Below, piece after piece: positions 25,407 through 33,047 of a stretch of DNA of 64,000 bases. The notes under the pieces were generated by a model. That model was given only the letters and a program-made list of their open reading frames with translations, had not been told where the DNA came from and did not search any database. Location of the stretch: positions 242,501 through 306,500 of the forward strand of contig JACKKJ010000002.1 in assembly GCA_024236495.1 (NCBI GenBank). The letters run 5' to 3'. How positions within the stretch are numbered: the stretch's first letter is position 1; the number at the start of each line of letters is the position of its first letter. Both the position numbers and the translations under genes were made by a program. The stretch is from Paracoccaceae bacterium (GTDB lineage: Bacteria > Pseudomonadota > Alphaproteobacteria > Rhodobacterales > Rhodobacteraceae).

Positions 25407-27592
25407 TTCCCATCCCCCACAAGCGCCATCGCCGCATCGAAGATGCTGTCCGCCGAAGGCATCGTCGCGGCATAGGCCGGCCCGGTGGCGATAAAGCTGT
25501 CCTCTGCCGTCAGCCGCGCCTTCGGAAGGTCCGTGCGTTCATCGAAGATCGCCATCAACGCCTCGGCGATGCCGCCCGTCCGGCGGGTTTCATCCACGAT
25601 CAGGACGCGCTTCGCGCCCCGCACCGCTTCCAGCAGCGCCTCGACCGGCAAGGGCGACAGCCAGCGCAGGTCGATCACCCGAGCGCGCACGCCCGCTTCG
25701 TCCAGCCGCCTTTCGGCCTGCCGCGACAGGTAATAACCATTGCCGAAGGTGACGATGGCAATATCTTCGCCCCCGCCATGCACACCGACCTCGCCCAGCG
25801 CGATGGTCTCCGACCGGTCGGGATAGCGACACATCCAGCCGCCGTCCTTTTCGCCGTGCAGGTCGCGCATCGGGTATAGCGCGATGGGCTCCAGAAAGAC
25901 CACCACTCGCTGTTCTTCCCGCGCAAGCCGCACGCATTCGCGCAGCATCCGTGCGGCGTCCGCACCATTCGACGGGCAGGCAAGGATCACCCCGGGGATG
26001 TCACGGATCACGGCGACCGAATTGTCGTTGTGGAAATGCCCGCCGAACCCCTTCTGATAGCCAAGCCCCGCGATGCGCAGCACCATCGGGTTCGTGTACT
26101 GGCCGTTCGAGAAGAAGGGCAGCGTCGCCGCCTCGCCCCGGATCTGGTCCTCGGCATTGTGGAGATAGGCCAGGAACTGGATCTCCGGCATCGGTACGAA
26201 ACCGTTCTGCGCCATGCCGATGGCAAGACCGAGGATCGACTGTTCGTCCAGAAGGGTGTCGATCATCCGGTCCGGCCCGAAGCGGTGGATCAGCTTCTGC
26301 GTGACCCCGTAGACGCCACCCTTGCGCCCCACATCCTCGCCCATCATGACGATCTCTGGATGCTCAAGCATCAGGTCGGTCAGCGCCCAGTTGATCAGCC
26401 GCGACATGATCTGCGGCTCGTCCATGGCTTTCGTGTCGCCTCCGAAGGCCTTGGCGCGCGCCTCCGCGCCGGGCCCGTTCGTCGGCTTGCAGGCGCGCCG
26501 CGGCGGGATCAGGCTTGCCATCACCTCCTGCGCACTGCGCAGGCGCGGCCGCGTCACCGCCTCGGCGGCGATGCGACGCACACGCTCGTTGGTTTCCTCA
26601 TAGACCGACAGCGCAACCGCGGGCGTCATCGCGCCGGCCTCGGACAAGAGCCGCACGGAATGCAGCAGGGGGTCGTTCGCTTCCTCGGCCTCGACCTCCT
26701 CGCGCGGCAGGTAGGTCGTCGGCACATCCGCGCCGGCGTGCCCATAAAGGCGAATGGTGCCGACATGCAGGAAGGCCGGCTTGCGGCGGCTGCGAACATA
26801 GGCCGCGGCTTCCGTCGCAACGCGGAAAGTCTCGTAGATGTCGAGGCCGTTGCAATGAAAATACTTCAGCCCCGGACGGTTCTGGAACGTCGCCGCGATC
26901 CAGCCCTTCGGTGTCTTGGTCGAAATCCCGATCCCGTTGTCTTCGCAGACGAACAGAAGCGGCAGCGGAATCGACTGGTAGGATGTCCATTGCGCGGTGT
27001 TGAAGGCGCCCTGCGCCGTCGAATGGTTGGCGGAGGCGTCACCGAAGGAACAATAAACGATTGCGTCGTCGGGCAGTTCCCGGTGTTCCGGCCGGTGCCG
27101 CCGCGCCGCGCCCACCGCATAGGCCGCGCCCACTGCCTTGGGCAGATGCGAGGCGATGGTGGAAGTCTGCGGCGGGATGTTCAGCGTCTTCGAACCCAGA
27201 ACCTTGTGCCGCCCGCCCGAAATCGGATCCTCGCTCGACGCCGCGAAGCTCAGGAGCATGTCCCAGGCGATCGACTGGCCCGGCACCTGCCCCGCCCGCG
27301 CGATCTGGAACGCGGCATCGCGGTAGTGCAGGAACGCCATGTCGGTCGGCCGAAGCGCCAGCGCCACCGCCGCCAGCCCCTCGTGGCCCGACGAACCGAT
27401 GGTGTAGAACCCCTGGCCCGCTTTCTGCATCGCCCGACTTTGCCGGTCGAGCGCACGCGTCAGGCACCCGGCGCGGTAGGCCGCGACCGCCCCCTCGGGC
27501 GAAAGCGGCCCTGCCGGCGGCGTGCCGGCGGGCAGGTCGCCCGCCGAAACCCGGCGCAGGAAATTCTCGTGAACGATATCGGCGCGATCCAT
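25403..27592 (-). CDS. Fused alpha-beta E1 component of a 2-oxoacid dehydrogenase, likely acting on 2-oxoadipate
   Basis: 729 aa joining both halves of a branched-chain-type E1. The alpha half (residues about 30-360) has the thiamine diphosphate motif from GDASANHST to CEDNG; the beta half (from about 385) begins IMSRLINWALTDLMLEHPEIVMMGEDVG and contains EQSILGLAIGMAQNGFVPMPEIQF. Such E1s decarboxylate a 2-oxoacid and load the acyl on a lipoyl-E2. No E2 or E3 gene is in the window. Because aminoadipate-forming and glutaryl-CoA-using genes flank it, 2-oxoadipate is the likely substrate. ATG 27592 is chosen since the upstream TTG start would place the gene inside the gcdH hairpin. The FabD-like gene overlaps it by 4 nt. 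Confidence 0.87.
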   Translation of the reverse strand: MDRADIVHENFLRRVSAGDLPAGTPPAGPLSPEGAVAAYRAGCLTRALDRQSRAMQKAGQGFYTIGSSGHEGLAAVALALRPTDMAFLHYRDAAFQIARAGQVPGQSIAWDMLLSFAASSEDPISGGRHKVLGSKTLNIPPQTSTIASHLPKAVGAAYAVGAARRHRPEHRELPDDAIVYCSFGDASANHSTAQGAFNTAQWTSYQSIPLPLLFVCEDNGIGISTKTPKGWIAATFQNRPGLKYFHCNGLDIYETFRVATEAAAYVRSRRKPAFLHVGTIRLYGHAGADVPTTYLPREEVEAEEANDPLLHSVRLLSEAGAMTPAVALSVYEETNERVRRIAAEAVTRPRLRSAQEVMASLIPPRRACKPTNGPGAEARAKAFGGDTKAMDEPQIMSRLINWALTDLMLEHPEIVMMGEDVGRKGGVYGVTQKLIHRFGPDRMIDTLLDEQSILGLAIGMAQNGFVPMPEIQFLAYLHNAEDQIRGEAATLPFFSNGQYTNPMVLRIAGLGYQKGFGGHFHNDNSVAVIRDIPGVILACPSNGADAARMLRECVRLAREEQRVVVFLEPIALYPMRDLHGEKDGGWMCRYPDRSETIALGEVGVHGGGEDIAIVTFGNGYYLSRQAERRLDEAGVRARVIDLRWLSPLPVEALLEAVRGAKRVLIVDETRRTGGIAEALMAIFDERTDLPKARLTAEDSFIATGPAYAATMPSADSIFDAAMALVGDGK

Positions 27593-27627
27593 CGACCCTG
27601 TCCCCGCAAACCCTTCTTCCTTCTTCA

Positions 27628-27660
27628 AACATCCCCGCCGGAGCCTACGGCGGGGATGTT
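27628..27660 (-). terminator. Hairpin between gcdH and the E1 gene
   Basis: Perfect 13-bp arms (AACATCCCCGCCG / CGGCGGGGATGTT) around a 7-base loop, starting 17 nt past the gcdH stop. The minus-strand tail is TGAAGAAGG, with almost no U tract, so it may act as an attenuator or RNA-stability hairpin between gcdH and the downstream genes rather than a full terminator. Confidence 0.6.
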
Positions 27661-27676
27661 TCCCGAAAAGAAGAAA

Positions 27677-28885
27677 TCAGAAGAACGCCTGCAGTCCGGT
27701 GACCGCGCGGCCAAGGATCAGCGCATGGACGTCATGCGTGCCCTCGTAGGTGTTCACCGTCTCCAGGTTCACCATATGGCGGATGACGTGGAAATCCTCC
27801 TGGATACCATTGCCGCCATGCATGTCGCGGGCCCAGCGGGCGATATCCAGCGCCTTGCCGCAGTTGTTGCGCTTGACGATCGAAATCATCTCGGGCGCGG
27901 CGTTGGCCTCGTCCATCAGACGCCCGACGCGAAGCGACCCCTGCAGGCCCAGGCTGATCTCGGTCAGCATGTTGGCGAGCTTGAGCTGGAAAAGCTGCGT
28001 TTGCGCCAAGGGCTTGTTGAACTGCTTGCGGTCAAGCCCGTACTGGCGCGCCGCATGGAAACAGGCCTCGGCCGCGCCCATGACGCCCCAGCTGATCCCG
28101 TAGCGGGCGCGGTTGAGACAGCCGAACGGGCCTTTCAGCCCCTCGACATTGGGCAGTAGCGCGTCTTCGCCCACCTCGACATTGTCCATCACGATCTCGC
28201 CGGTGATCGAGGCGCGCAAGGAAAGCTTGCCGCCGATCTTCGGCGCCGAAAGCCCCTTTGTCCCCTTGTCCAGGACGAAGCCCCGGATCTTGCCGCCATG
28301 CGCGTCGGACTTCGCCCAGACCACGAACACATCCGCGATCGGCGCGTTTGAGATCCACATCTTGGACCCGTTCAGCACATATCCGTTCGCGGTCTTCGTT
28401 GCCCGCGTCTTCATGCCCGCCGGATCGGACCCGGCGTCGGGCTCGGTCAGGCCAAAGCAGCCGATGAATTCACCGGAGGCCAGTTTCGGCAGGTATTTCC
28501 TGCGCTGCTCCTCGGATCCGTAGGCATAGATCGGATACATCACCAGCGACGACTGAACCGACATCATCGACCGATAGCCGCTGTCGACCCGCTCCACCTC
28601 GCGCGCGACAAGGCCATAGGCGACATAGGAAGCGCCAAGCCCGCCGTATTCCTCGGGCACCGTGACACCGAGAAGCCCCATTTCGCCCATCTCGCGGAAG
28701 ATCGCCGGGTCGGTGTTTTCGTCACGGAACGCGGCAGTGACCCTTGGCATAAGTTTTTCCTGCGCATAGGCGCGGGCACTATCACGCATCATGCGCTCGT
28801 CCTCGGACAGCTGGTCCTCCATGCGGAAGGCATCTTCCCAGTCGAAGCGGGACAGGTCAGGGGCGTCTTTCGGTTTCAGCGCCAT
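27677..28885 (-). CDS. gcdH: Glutaryl-CoA dehydrogenase
   Basis: 402 aa acyl-CoA dehydrogenase. Features of the family are clear: GCFGLTEPDAGSDPAGM near residue 150, the FAD/ETF-contact WISNAPIADVFVVWAK, the RKQFNKPLAQTQLFQ helix, the MHGGNGI loop, and the catalytic glutamate in the VNTYEGTHDVHALILGRAVTG tail. The glutaryl-type identity rests on the N terminus (ARAYAQEKLMPRV), the YGLTRxxx-type SWGVMGAAEACF region and the genomic setting. It oxidises and decarboxylates glutaryl-CoA to crotonyl-CoA, passing electrons to ETF. It follows the aminotransferase gene by 11 nt and is itself followed by a strong hairpin. Confidence 0.92.
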   Translation of the reverse strand: MALKPKDAPDLSRFDWEDAFRMEDQLSEDERMMRDSARAYAQEKLMPRVTAAFRDENTDPAIFREMGEMGLLGVTVPEEYGGLGASYVAYGLVAREVERVDSGYRSMMSVQSSLVMYPIYAYGSEEQRRKYLPKLASGEFIGCFGLTEPDAGSDPAGMKTRATKTANGYVLNGSKMWISNAPIADVFVVWAKSDAHGGKIRGFVLDKGTKGLSAPKIGGKLSLRASITGEIVMDNVEVGEDALLPNVEGLKGPFGCLNRARYGISWGVMGAAEACFHAARQYGLDRKQFNKPLAQTQLFQLKLANMLTEISLGLQGSLRVGRLMDEANAAPEMISIVKRNNCGKALDIARWARDMHGGNGIQEDFHVIRHMVNLETVNTYEGTHDVHALILGRAVTGLQAFF

Positions 28886-28896
28886 GTGCGGTCTCC

Positions 28897-30105
28897 TCAG
28901 GCAAGCGATTGGCAGAAACGGGCGATTCGGGCACAGGCCTCGGTCAGCGAGGCGCGCGAATAGGCGTAGGACAGGCGGAAGTGGCCGGGAAGCCCGAAGG
29001 CGCGTCCCGGCACGAGGGCGACGCCTTCGGCCTGCAGGAGCGCGGCGGTGAAATCGGCATCCCGTTCGATCCGGGTGCCGTCGGGCGCAGCCTTGCCGAA
29101 GGCGGCAGTGCAATCGGGAAACAGGTAGAACGCCCCGTCCGCCGATCCGCAGCGGATCATCCCGGTTGCATTCAGCGCCGCCTGAACCATGTCGCGGCGC
29201 TCGCGGAAGTCGTCGTTGCGTTCGGCCAGCAACTGCTGGTCGCCCGAGACCGCCGCCAGCGCGGCCGCCTGGCTGACCGAGGAGGCGCCGGAGGTGATCT
29301 GCCCCTGAACCGCCACCATCGCGTCGATCAGGCGTCGCGGCCCGATGCCCCAGCCGATCCGCCAGCCGGTCATCGCGTAGGATTTGGAAACCCCGTTCAC
29401 GATCAGAATGCGATCCGCAAGATCGGGCGCGGCGATGCGGAAAGAGGTGAAGGGGACATAGCAGATGTGCTGGTAGATCTCGTCGGCGACGATGCCGACA
29501 TGGGGGGCGTCGCGCAAGACATCGGCGAGCGACGCGAGTTCGTCGGCCGAATAGACTGCGCCCGATGGATTGCCGGGCGAATTCAGGAGAACCCAGCGGG
29601 TCCGCTCGGTGATCGCCGACCGAAGCGCGGCTGCCGTCAGCTTGAAGCCGGCTGCCGCCCCGGCCGCGACGACAACCGGGGTGCCGCCGCAGACGGCGAT
29701 CATGTCGGGGTAGCTCGTCCAGTAGGGCGCCGCCAGGATGACCTCGTCGCCGGCGTCGAGCGTGGCGAAGAACGCGTCGAAGATCACCTGCTTCGCCCCG
29801 GCGGCAACGATGACCTCGGCCGGGTCGGGGCGGTATCCGTTTTCGCGTTCGCAAGCGGCCGCGACAGCCGCGCGCAAGGCCGGGGTGCCCGCGGTCGGGG
29901 TATAGGTCGTCTCGCCCCGTTGCGCGGCCGCGTGCGCCGCAGCGACGACATGCACGGGCGTCGGAAAGTCGGGCTCTCCGGTGCCGAGCGAGATGACGTC
30001 GCGCCCGGCACGCTTCAGGGCCGCCGCGGCTTCCGATATCTGGATGATCTCCGACAATTCCACATCCGCAATGCGTGCGGCGCGGCGGAACGGGTCTTGC
30101 GGCAT
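28897..30105 (-). CDS. Class I PLP aminotransferase, AspC/AspB-like; candidate 2-aminoadipate aminotransferase
   Basis: 402 aa, fold type I, class I. PLP-lysine K241 in VNGVSKSYAMTGWRIGW; the N in SPGNPSGA (about residue 179) and D in VADEIYQHI (about 208) contact the cofactor; the final arginine is in FRLSYAYS. Sequence alone suits aspartate, aromatic or aminoadipate transamination. It is the first gene of the lysine operon and is co-directional and 11 nt from gcdH, so converting 2-aminoadipate to 2-oxoadipate is the missing step it would fill. ATG 30105 has AGGGGG upstream. A LysR gene is divergent. Confidence 0.85.
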   Translation of the reverse strand: MPQDPFRRAARIADVELSEIIQISEAAAALKRAGRDVISLGTGEPDFPTPVHVVAAAHAAAQRGETTYTPTAGTPALRAAVAAACERENGYRPDPAEVIVAAGAKQVIFDAFFATLDAGDEVILAAPYWTSYPDMIAVCGGTPVVVAAGAAAGFKLTAAALRSAITERTRWVLLNSPGNPSGAVYSADELASLADVLRDAPHVGIVADEIYQHICYVPFTSFRIAAPDLADRILIVNGVSKSYAMTGWRIGWGIGPRRLIDAMVAVQGQITSGASSVSQAAALAAVSGDQQLLAERNDDFRERRDMVQAALNATGMIRCGSADGAFYLFPDCTAAFGKAAPDGTRIERDADFTAALLQAEGVALVPGRAFGLPGHFRLSYAYSRASLTEACARIARFCQSLA

Positions 30106-30181
30106 GTTAGGCCCCCTGCAATCAGCATATGCTTTATGCGCCTTTTTCGGGCACCGGAATACTGCTATTGCGGCGAGATAC

Positions 30182-30198
30182 TATGCATGGAGTGCATA
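30182..30198. promoter_or_regulatory. LysR-type dyad overlapping the lysR ribosome binding site
   Basis: TATGCA-N5-TGCATA, a perfect 6-bp inverted repeat with the T-N11-A spacing of LysR boxes, ending 1 nt before the ATG of the lysR gene and covering its GGAG. A second palindrome, AGCATATGCT, lies at 30124-30133, nearer the aminotransferase start, and shares the TATGC half. Together they look like autoregulatory and activation sites for the divergent pair. Confidence 0.6.
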
Positions 30199-30199
30199 T

Positions 30200-31117
30200 A
30201 TGGCCCTTCCCCGCCGACTTCTGCCTTCGATCAGCCTGCTGACGGCGTTCGAGGCCGTCTGCCGCACCGGTTCCACCCTTGCGGCGGCGCGCGACCTTGA
30301 TCTGACGCAGGGCGCCGTAAGCCGGTTGATCCAGAATCTGGAGGCACAGCTTGGCGTCCAGCTTTTTCTGCGCGAGGGGCGCAGGCTGCAACCGACGGAC
30401 CGGGCGCTGGCCTATGCGCGTGACGTGGGCAAGGCGCTGGACCTCGTTTCGCGGGGGTCGATGCGGCTGCGGTCGGACACCGGCGGGGGGACGCTGGCGC
30501 TGGCGATCCTGCCGACCTTCGGCACGCGCTGGCTGGCGCCGCGCCTGCCGCGATTCCTGTCCGCCCACCCCGGCATCACCATCAACCTCGGCACGCGCCT
30601 GCGCCCCTTCGATTTCGAGGAGGAGGGCTTTGACGCGGCGATTCATTTCGGCACTGAAAACTGGCACGGCGCGGGCGCCGCAAAGCTTTTCGACGAACGG
30701 CTTGTCGCGACCTGTGCACCCGACTTTCTGGCCCGCAACCCGGTGTCCTCGGCCGCAGACCTGTTGCGCCTGCCGCTTCTGCAGCTTGAAACGCGCCCCA
30801 ACGCCTGGGCCCGCTGGCTTGGCGCCCACGGCGTCGGCGGGACACCGCCGCAGGGGATGCTGTTCGATCAGTTCGCACCGATGATCCAGGCCACGATCCA
30901 CGGCCTTGGCGTGGCCTTGCTGCCGGAGTTTCTGGCCAAGCCGGAACTGGCGGACGGGCGGCTTGTCGCGGCCTGGGGGGCGCCGGTCGCCGGCGACGGC
31001 AGCTATTATCTTGTCTGGCCGCGCGTCGGCGAATCGTATCCGCCCCTGCAGGCCTTCCGGGCCTGGCTGGTCGCCGAGGCCGCCGACCCGGAAGGCGAGG
31101 ACATGCTGCCCCGTTGA
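30200..31117 (+). CDS. LysR-family regulator, GcvA-like
   Basis: 305 aa. A winged helix-turn-helix (residues about 8-65: LLTAFEAVCRTGSTLAAARDLDLTQGAVSRLIQNLEA, read in two pieces) precedes the LysR effector domain. The pattern FGTRWLAPRLPRFLSAHPGI and the FAAAIHFGxxxW-type DAAIHFGTENWHGA identify the GcvA/TrpI-like branch. ATG 30200 has GGAG 9 nt upstream. It is transcribed away from the lysine catabolic operon and two dyads lie between them, so it probably controls that operon, with lysine or a breakdown product as effector; this is inference. Confidence 0.9.
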   Translation: MALPRRLLPSISLLTAFEAVCRTGSTLAAARDLDLTQGAVSRLIQNLEAQLGVQLFLREGRRLQPTDRALAYARDVGKALDLVSRGSMRLRSDTGGGTLALAILPTFGTRWLAPRLPRFLSAHPGITINLGTRLRPFDFEEEGFDAAIHFGTENWHGAGAAKLFDERLVATCAPDFLARNPVSSAADLLRLPLLQLETRPNAWARWLGAHGVGGTPPQGMLFDQFAPMIQATIHGLGVALLPEFLAKPELADGRLVAAWGAPVAGDGSYYLVWPRVGESYPPLQAFRAWLVAEAADPEGEDMLPR

Positions 31118-31148
31118 CCTTTTCCGCAAGCACCCTCACCTTCAGCGC

Positions 31149-31709
31149 ATGAACACCCGCACAGACATCCACGATCGCCTTGCCGCCTCGCTCAAGCAGG
31201 CACGCCGCGCCAAGGGGCTGAGCCTTGACGCCGTCGCGAAGCTTTCGGGCGTCAGCCGTTCGATGGTGAGCCAGATCGAGCGCGGGGAATCGAGCCCGAC
31301 GGTCGCGACCCTGTGGAACCTGACGCAGGCGCTCCAGGTGGATTTTGCCGGTCTTCTCGAAGGCCGCACCGCACCGGGGATCGAGGTGATCCGCGCCGAG
31401 GCCGCGCCGGTGATCGCCGGGCGCGGGAAAGGTGTGCGCATCCGTATCCTGTCGCCCGCCGAGGCGGTTGGCGAGACAGAGGTCTATGACCTGAGCTTTG
31501 ATGCCGGCGGCGTCCTTGACAGCGACCCGCACGGCCCCGGCTGCCGCGAAAGCCTCACGGTGCTGGAAGGCGCGCTGGGCGTCGCCTCGGGCGAGGACCG
31601 GCAGGATCTCAAGACCGGCGACACCGCCCGCTATTTCGCGGACCGCCCCCACCGCATCGCGGCCGAAGGCGGCGCGGCACGGGCGATCCTGATCGTCCAG
31701 AACAGCTGA
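31149..31709 (+). CDS. XRE-family regulator with C-terminal cupin domain
   Basis: 186 aa. A HTH_3 domain (residues about 10-65: LKQARRAKGLSLDAVAKLSG, SRSMVSQIERGESSPTVATL) is joined to a cupin_2 sensor domain (about 100-185: SLTVLEGALGVASGEDRQDLKTGDTARYFADRPHRI). This layout is common in regulators of amino acid and amine metabolism (PuuR-like). It is 31 nt after the lysR gene, in the same direction, and could be co-transcribed. A GC-rich hairpin follows the stop at once. The metal-binding histidines of classical cupins are mostly absent (only one H in DRPHR), so it likely senses an organic ligand. Confidence 0.88.
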   Translation: MNTRTDIHDRLAASLKQARRAKGLSLDAVAKLSGVSRSMVSQIERGESSPTVATLWNLTQALQVDFAGLLEGRTAPGIEVIRAEAAPVIAGRGKGVRIRILSPAEAVGETEVYDLSFDAGGVLDSDPHGPGCRESLTVLEGALGVASGEDRQDLKTGDTARYFADRPHRIAAEGGAARAILIVQNS

Positions 31710-31712
31710 AGA

Positions 31713-31768
31713 TGCGGGGGGCCGCCTGCCCCCCCGCACCCCCCGGGAGTATTTCGGCCAGACTGAAA
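31713..31768 (+). terminator. GC-rich hairpin plus GGAGTATTT box, copy 1
   Basis: Starting 4 nt after the XRE-cupin stop: a 9-bp stem TGCGGGGGG / CCCCCCGCA (31713-31738) followed by C-rich spacer and the box GGGAGTATTTCGGCCAGACTGAAA. The same hairpin-plus-box arrangement recurs at 52514-52561 on the minus strand. It acts as a plausible terminator, with AGTATTT in the U-tract position. Confidence 0.6.
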
Positions 31769-31802
31769 GGGAGTCCGTTATGATGGATAATTGTCCGTCA
31801 TA

Positions 31803-31830
31803 TTGACTTTTCCGTAATCACGGATATTAT
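31803..31830 (+). promoter_or_regulatory. Promoter of kbl-tdh
   Basis: A near-consensus sigma-70-type promoter: TTGACT (31803-31808), a 16-base spacer, and TATTAT (31825-31830), 27 nt before the kbl start. This local region is AT-rich compared with its surroundings. Confidence 0.65.
31811..31824. promoter_or_regulatory. Operator-like palindrome in the kbl promoter spacer
   Basis: TCCGT-AATC-ACGGA, a perfect 5-bp inverted repeat lying wholly between the -35 and -10 elements. A protein bound here would block RNA polymerase, so repression of kbl-tdh is likely. The regulator is unknown; the XRE-cupin protein encoded just upstream is one candidate. Confidence 0.5.
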
Positions 31831-31856
31831 TCCGCCATGCAGGAATGGAGGTCTAC

Positions 31857-33047
31857 ATGCCCGGCACGCAAGCATTCATGCGCCATGTCACCGAGACGCT
31901 CGGCAGGATCGAGGCCGACGGGCTGATGAAGCGTGAACGGCTGATCACCTCGGCCCAGGGCGCCCATGTGACAGTTGCGGGGCGCGACATGCTGAACCTT
32001 TGCGCCAACAACTACCTTGGCCTTGCCGATCATCCGGCGCTGATCGGGGCGGCGAAGGCCGCCATGGCGGATCACGGCTACGGCATGGCCTCGGTCCGGT
32101 TCATCTGCGGCACCCAGGATCTGCATCGGGACCTGGAGGCCCGCATCGCCCGCTTCCTGAAGAAGGACGACGCGATCCTGTTCGCGGCCTGTTTCGACGC
32201 GAACGGCGGTCTGTTCGAGCCGCTTCTGGGGCCGGAGGACGCGATCGTTTCGGACGCGCTGAACCACGCGTCGATCATCGACGGCATCCGGCTTTGCAAG
32301 GCGCGGCGCTATCGCTACGCCAATTCCGACATGGCCGATCTCGAGGCGCAATTGCAGGCCGCGAAGGCGGATGGCGCGCGTTTCGTGATGATCGCGACTG
32401 ACGGCGTCTTTTCGATGGACGGCTATCTTGCGAACCTGCCCGGGATCACGGAGCTGGCGCAACGCTATGGCGCGCTGGTCATGGTCGACGACTGTCATGC
32501 CACGGGATTCATGGGCCCGAAGGGGCGCGGGACGCCTGCCCATGCCGGGGTCGATGTCGACATCCTGACGGGAACTCTGGGCAAGGCGCTCGGCGGCGCG
32601 CTGGGCGGATACATCGCGGGCCCGCAACCGGTGATCGACCTTCTGCGGCAGCGGGCGCGGCCCTATCTGTTCTCGAACGCATTGCCGCCCGCCGTGGTCG
32701 CCGCCGGCATCGCCGCGATCGACCTGGTCGAGGCCGCCGATGACCTGCGCGGCGCGCTTTTCGACAATGCCGCCTATTGGCGTGCGGGCCTGGCCGATGC
32801 GGGGTTCACCCTGCTACCCGGCGAGCATCCGATCATTCCGGTGATGCTGGGCGACGCGAAGCTCGCGCAGGCGATGGCCTCGGCGCTTTACGACCGTGGC
32901 GTCTATGTCTCGGGCTTCTTCTTCCCGGTCGTACCGAAGGGACAGGCGCGCATCCGCACACAGATGAACGCCAGGCTGACGCGGAACGATCTGGATTTCG
33001 CGCTTGACGCCTTCCGGGGCGCGGGCAAATCGGTGGGGGCGATCTGA
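31857..33047 (+). CDS. kbl: Glycine C-acetyltransferase (2-amino-3-ketobutyrate CoA ligase)
   Basis: 396 aa, PLP enzyme of the alpha-oxoamine synthase family. The PLP-lysine is in ILTGTLGKALGGALGGY (about K245), the DDCHATGFMGPKGRGT segment binds the cofactor, and NYLGLADHPAL and YGMASVRFICGTQDLHRDLE are highly characteristic of Kbl rather than BioF or HemA. It cleaves 2-amino-3-oxobutyrate with CoA into glycine and acetyl-CoA. ATG 31857 is chosen for its GGAGG; an upstream in-frame ATG lies at 31845. It overlaps tdh (TGATG). Confidence 0.96.
   Translation: MPGTQAFMRHVTETLGRIEADGLMKRERLITSAQGAHVTVAGRDMLNLCANNYLGLADHPALIGAAKAAMADHGYGMASVRFICGTQDLHRDLEARIARFLKKDDAILFAACFDANGGLFEPLLGPEDAIVSDALNHASIIDGIRLCKARRYRYANSDMADLEAQLQAAKADGARFVMIATDGVFSMDGYLANLPGITELAQRYGALVMVDDCHATGFMGPKGRGTPAHAGVDVDILTGTLGKALGGALGGYIAGPQPVIDLLRQRARPYLFSNALPPAVVAAGIAAIDLVEAADDLRGALFDNAAYWRAGLADAGFTLLPGEHPIIPVMLGDAKLAQAMASALYDRGVYVSGFFFPVVPKGQARIRTQMNARLTRNDLDFALDAFRGAGKSVGAI

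Noticed and set aside
26030..28159. Long plus-strand open frame opposite the E1 and gcdH genes
   Set aside because: Antisense shadow; composition is rich in Arg, His and Gly with no family, and the opposite strand holds well-defined enzymes.
27677..29854. Apparent fusion of gcdH with an upstream domain
   Set aside because: The extension is an antiphase reading of the aminotransferase gene; gcdH begins at ATG 28885.
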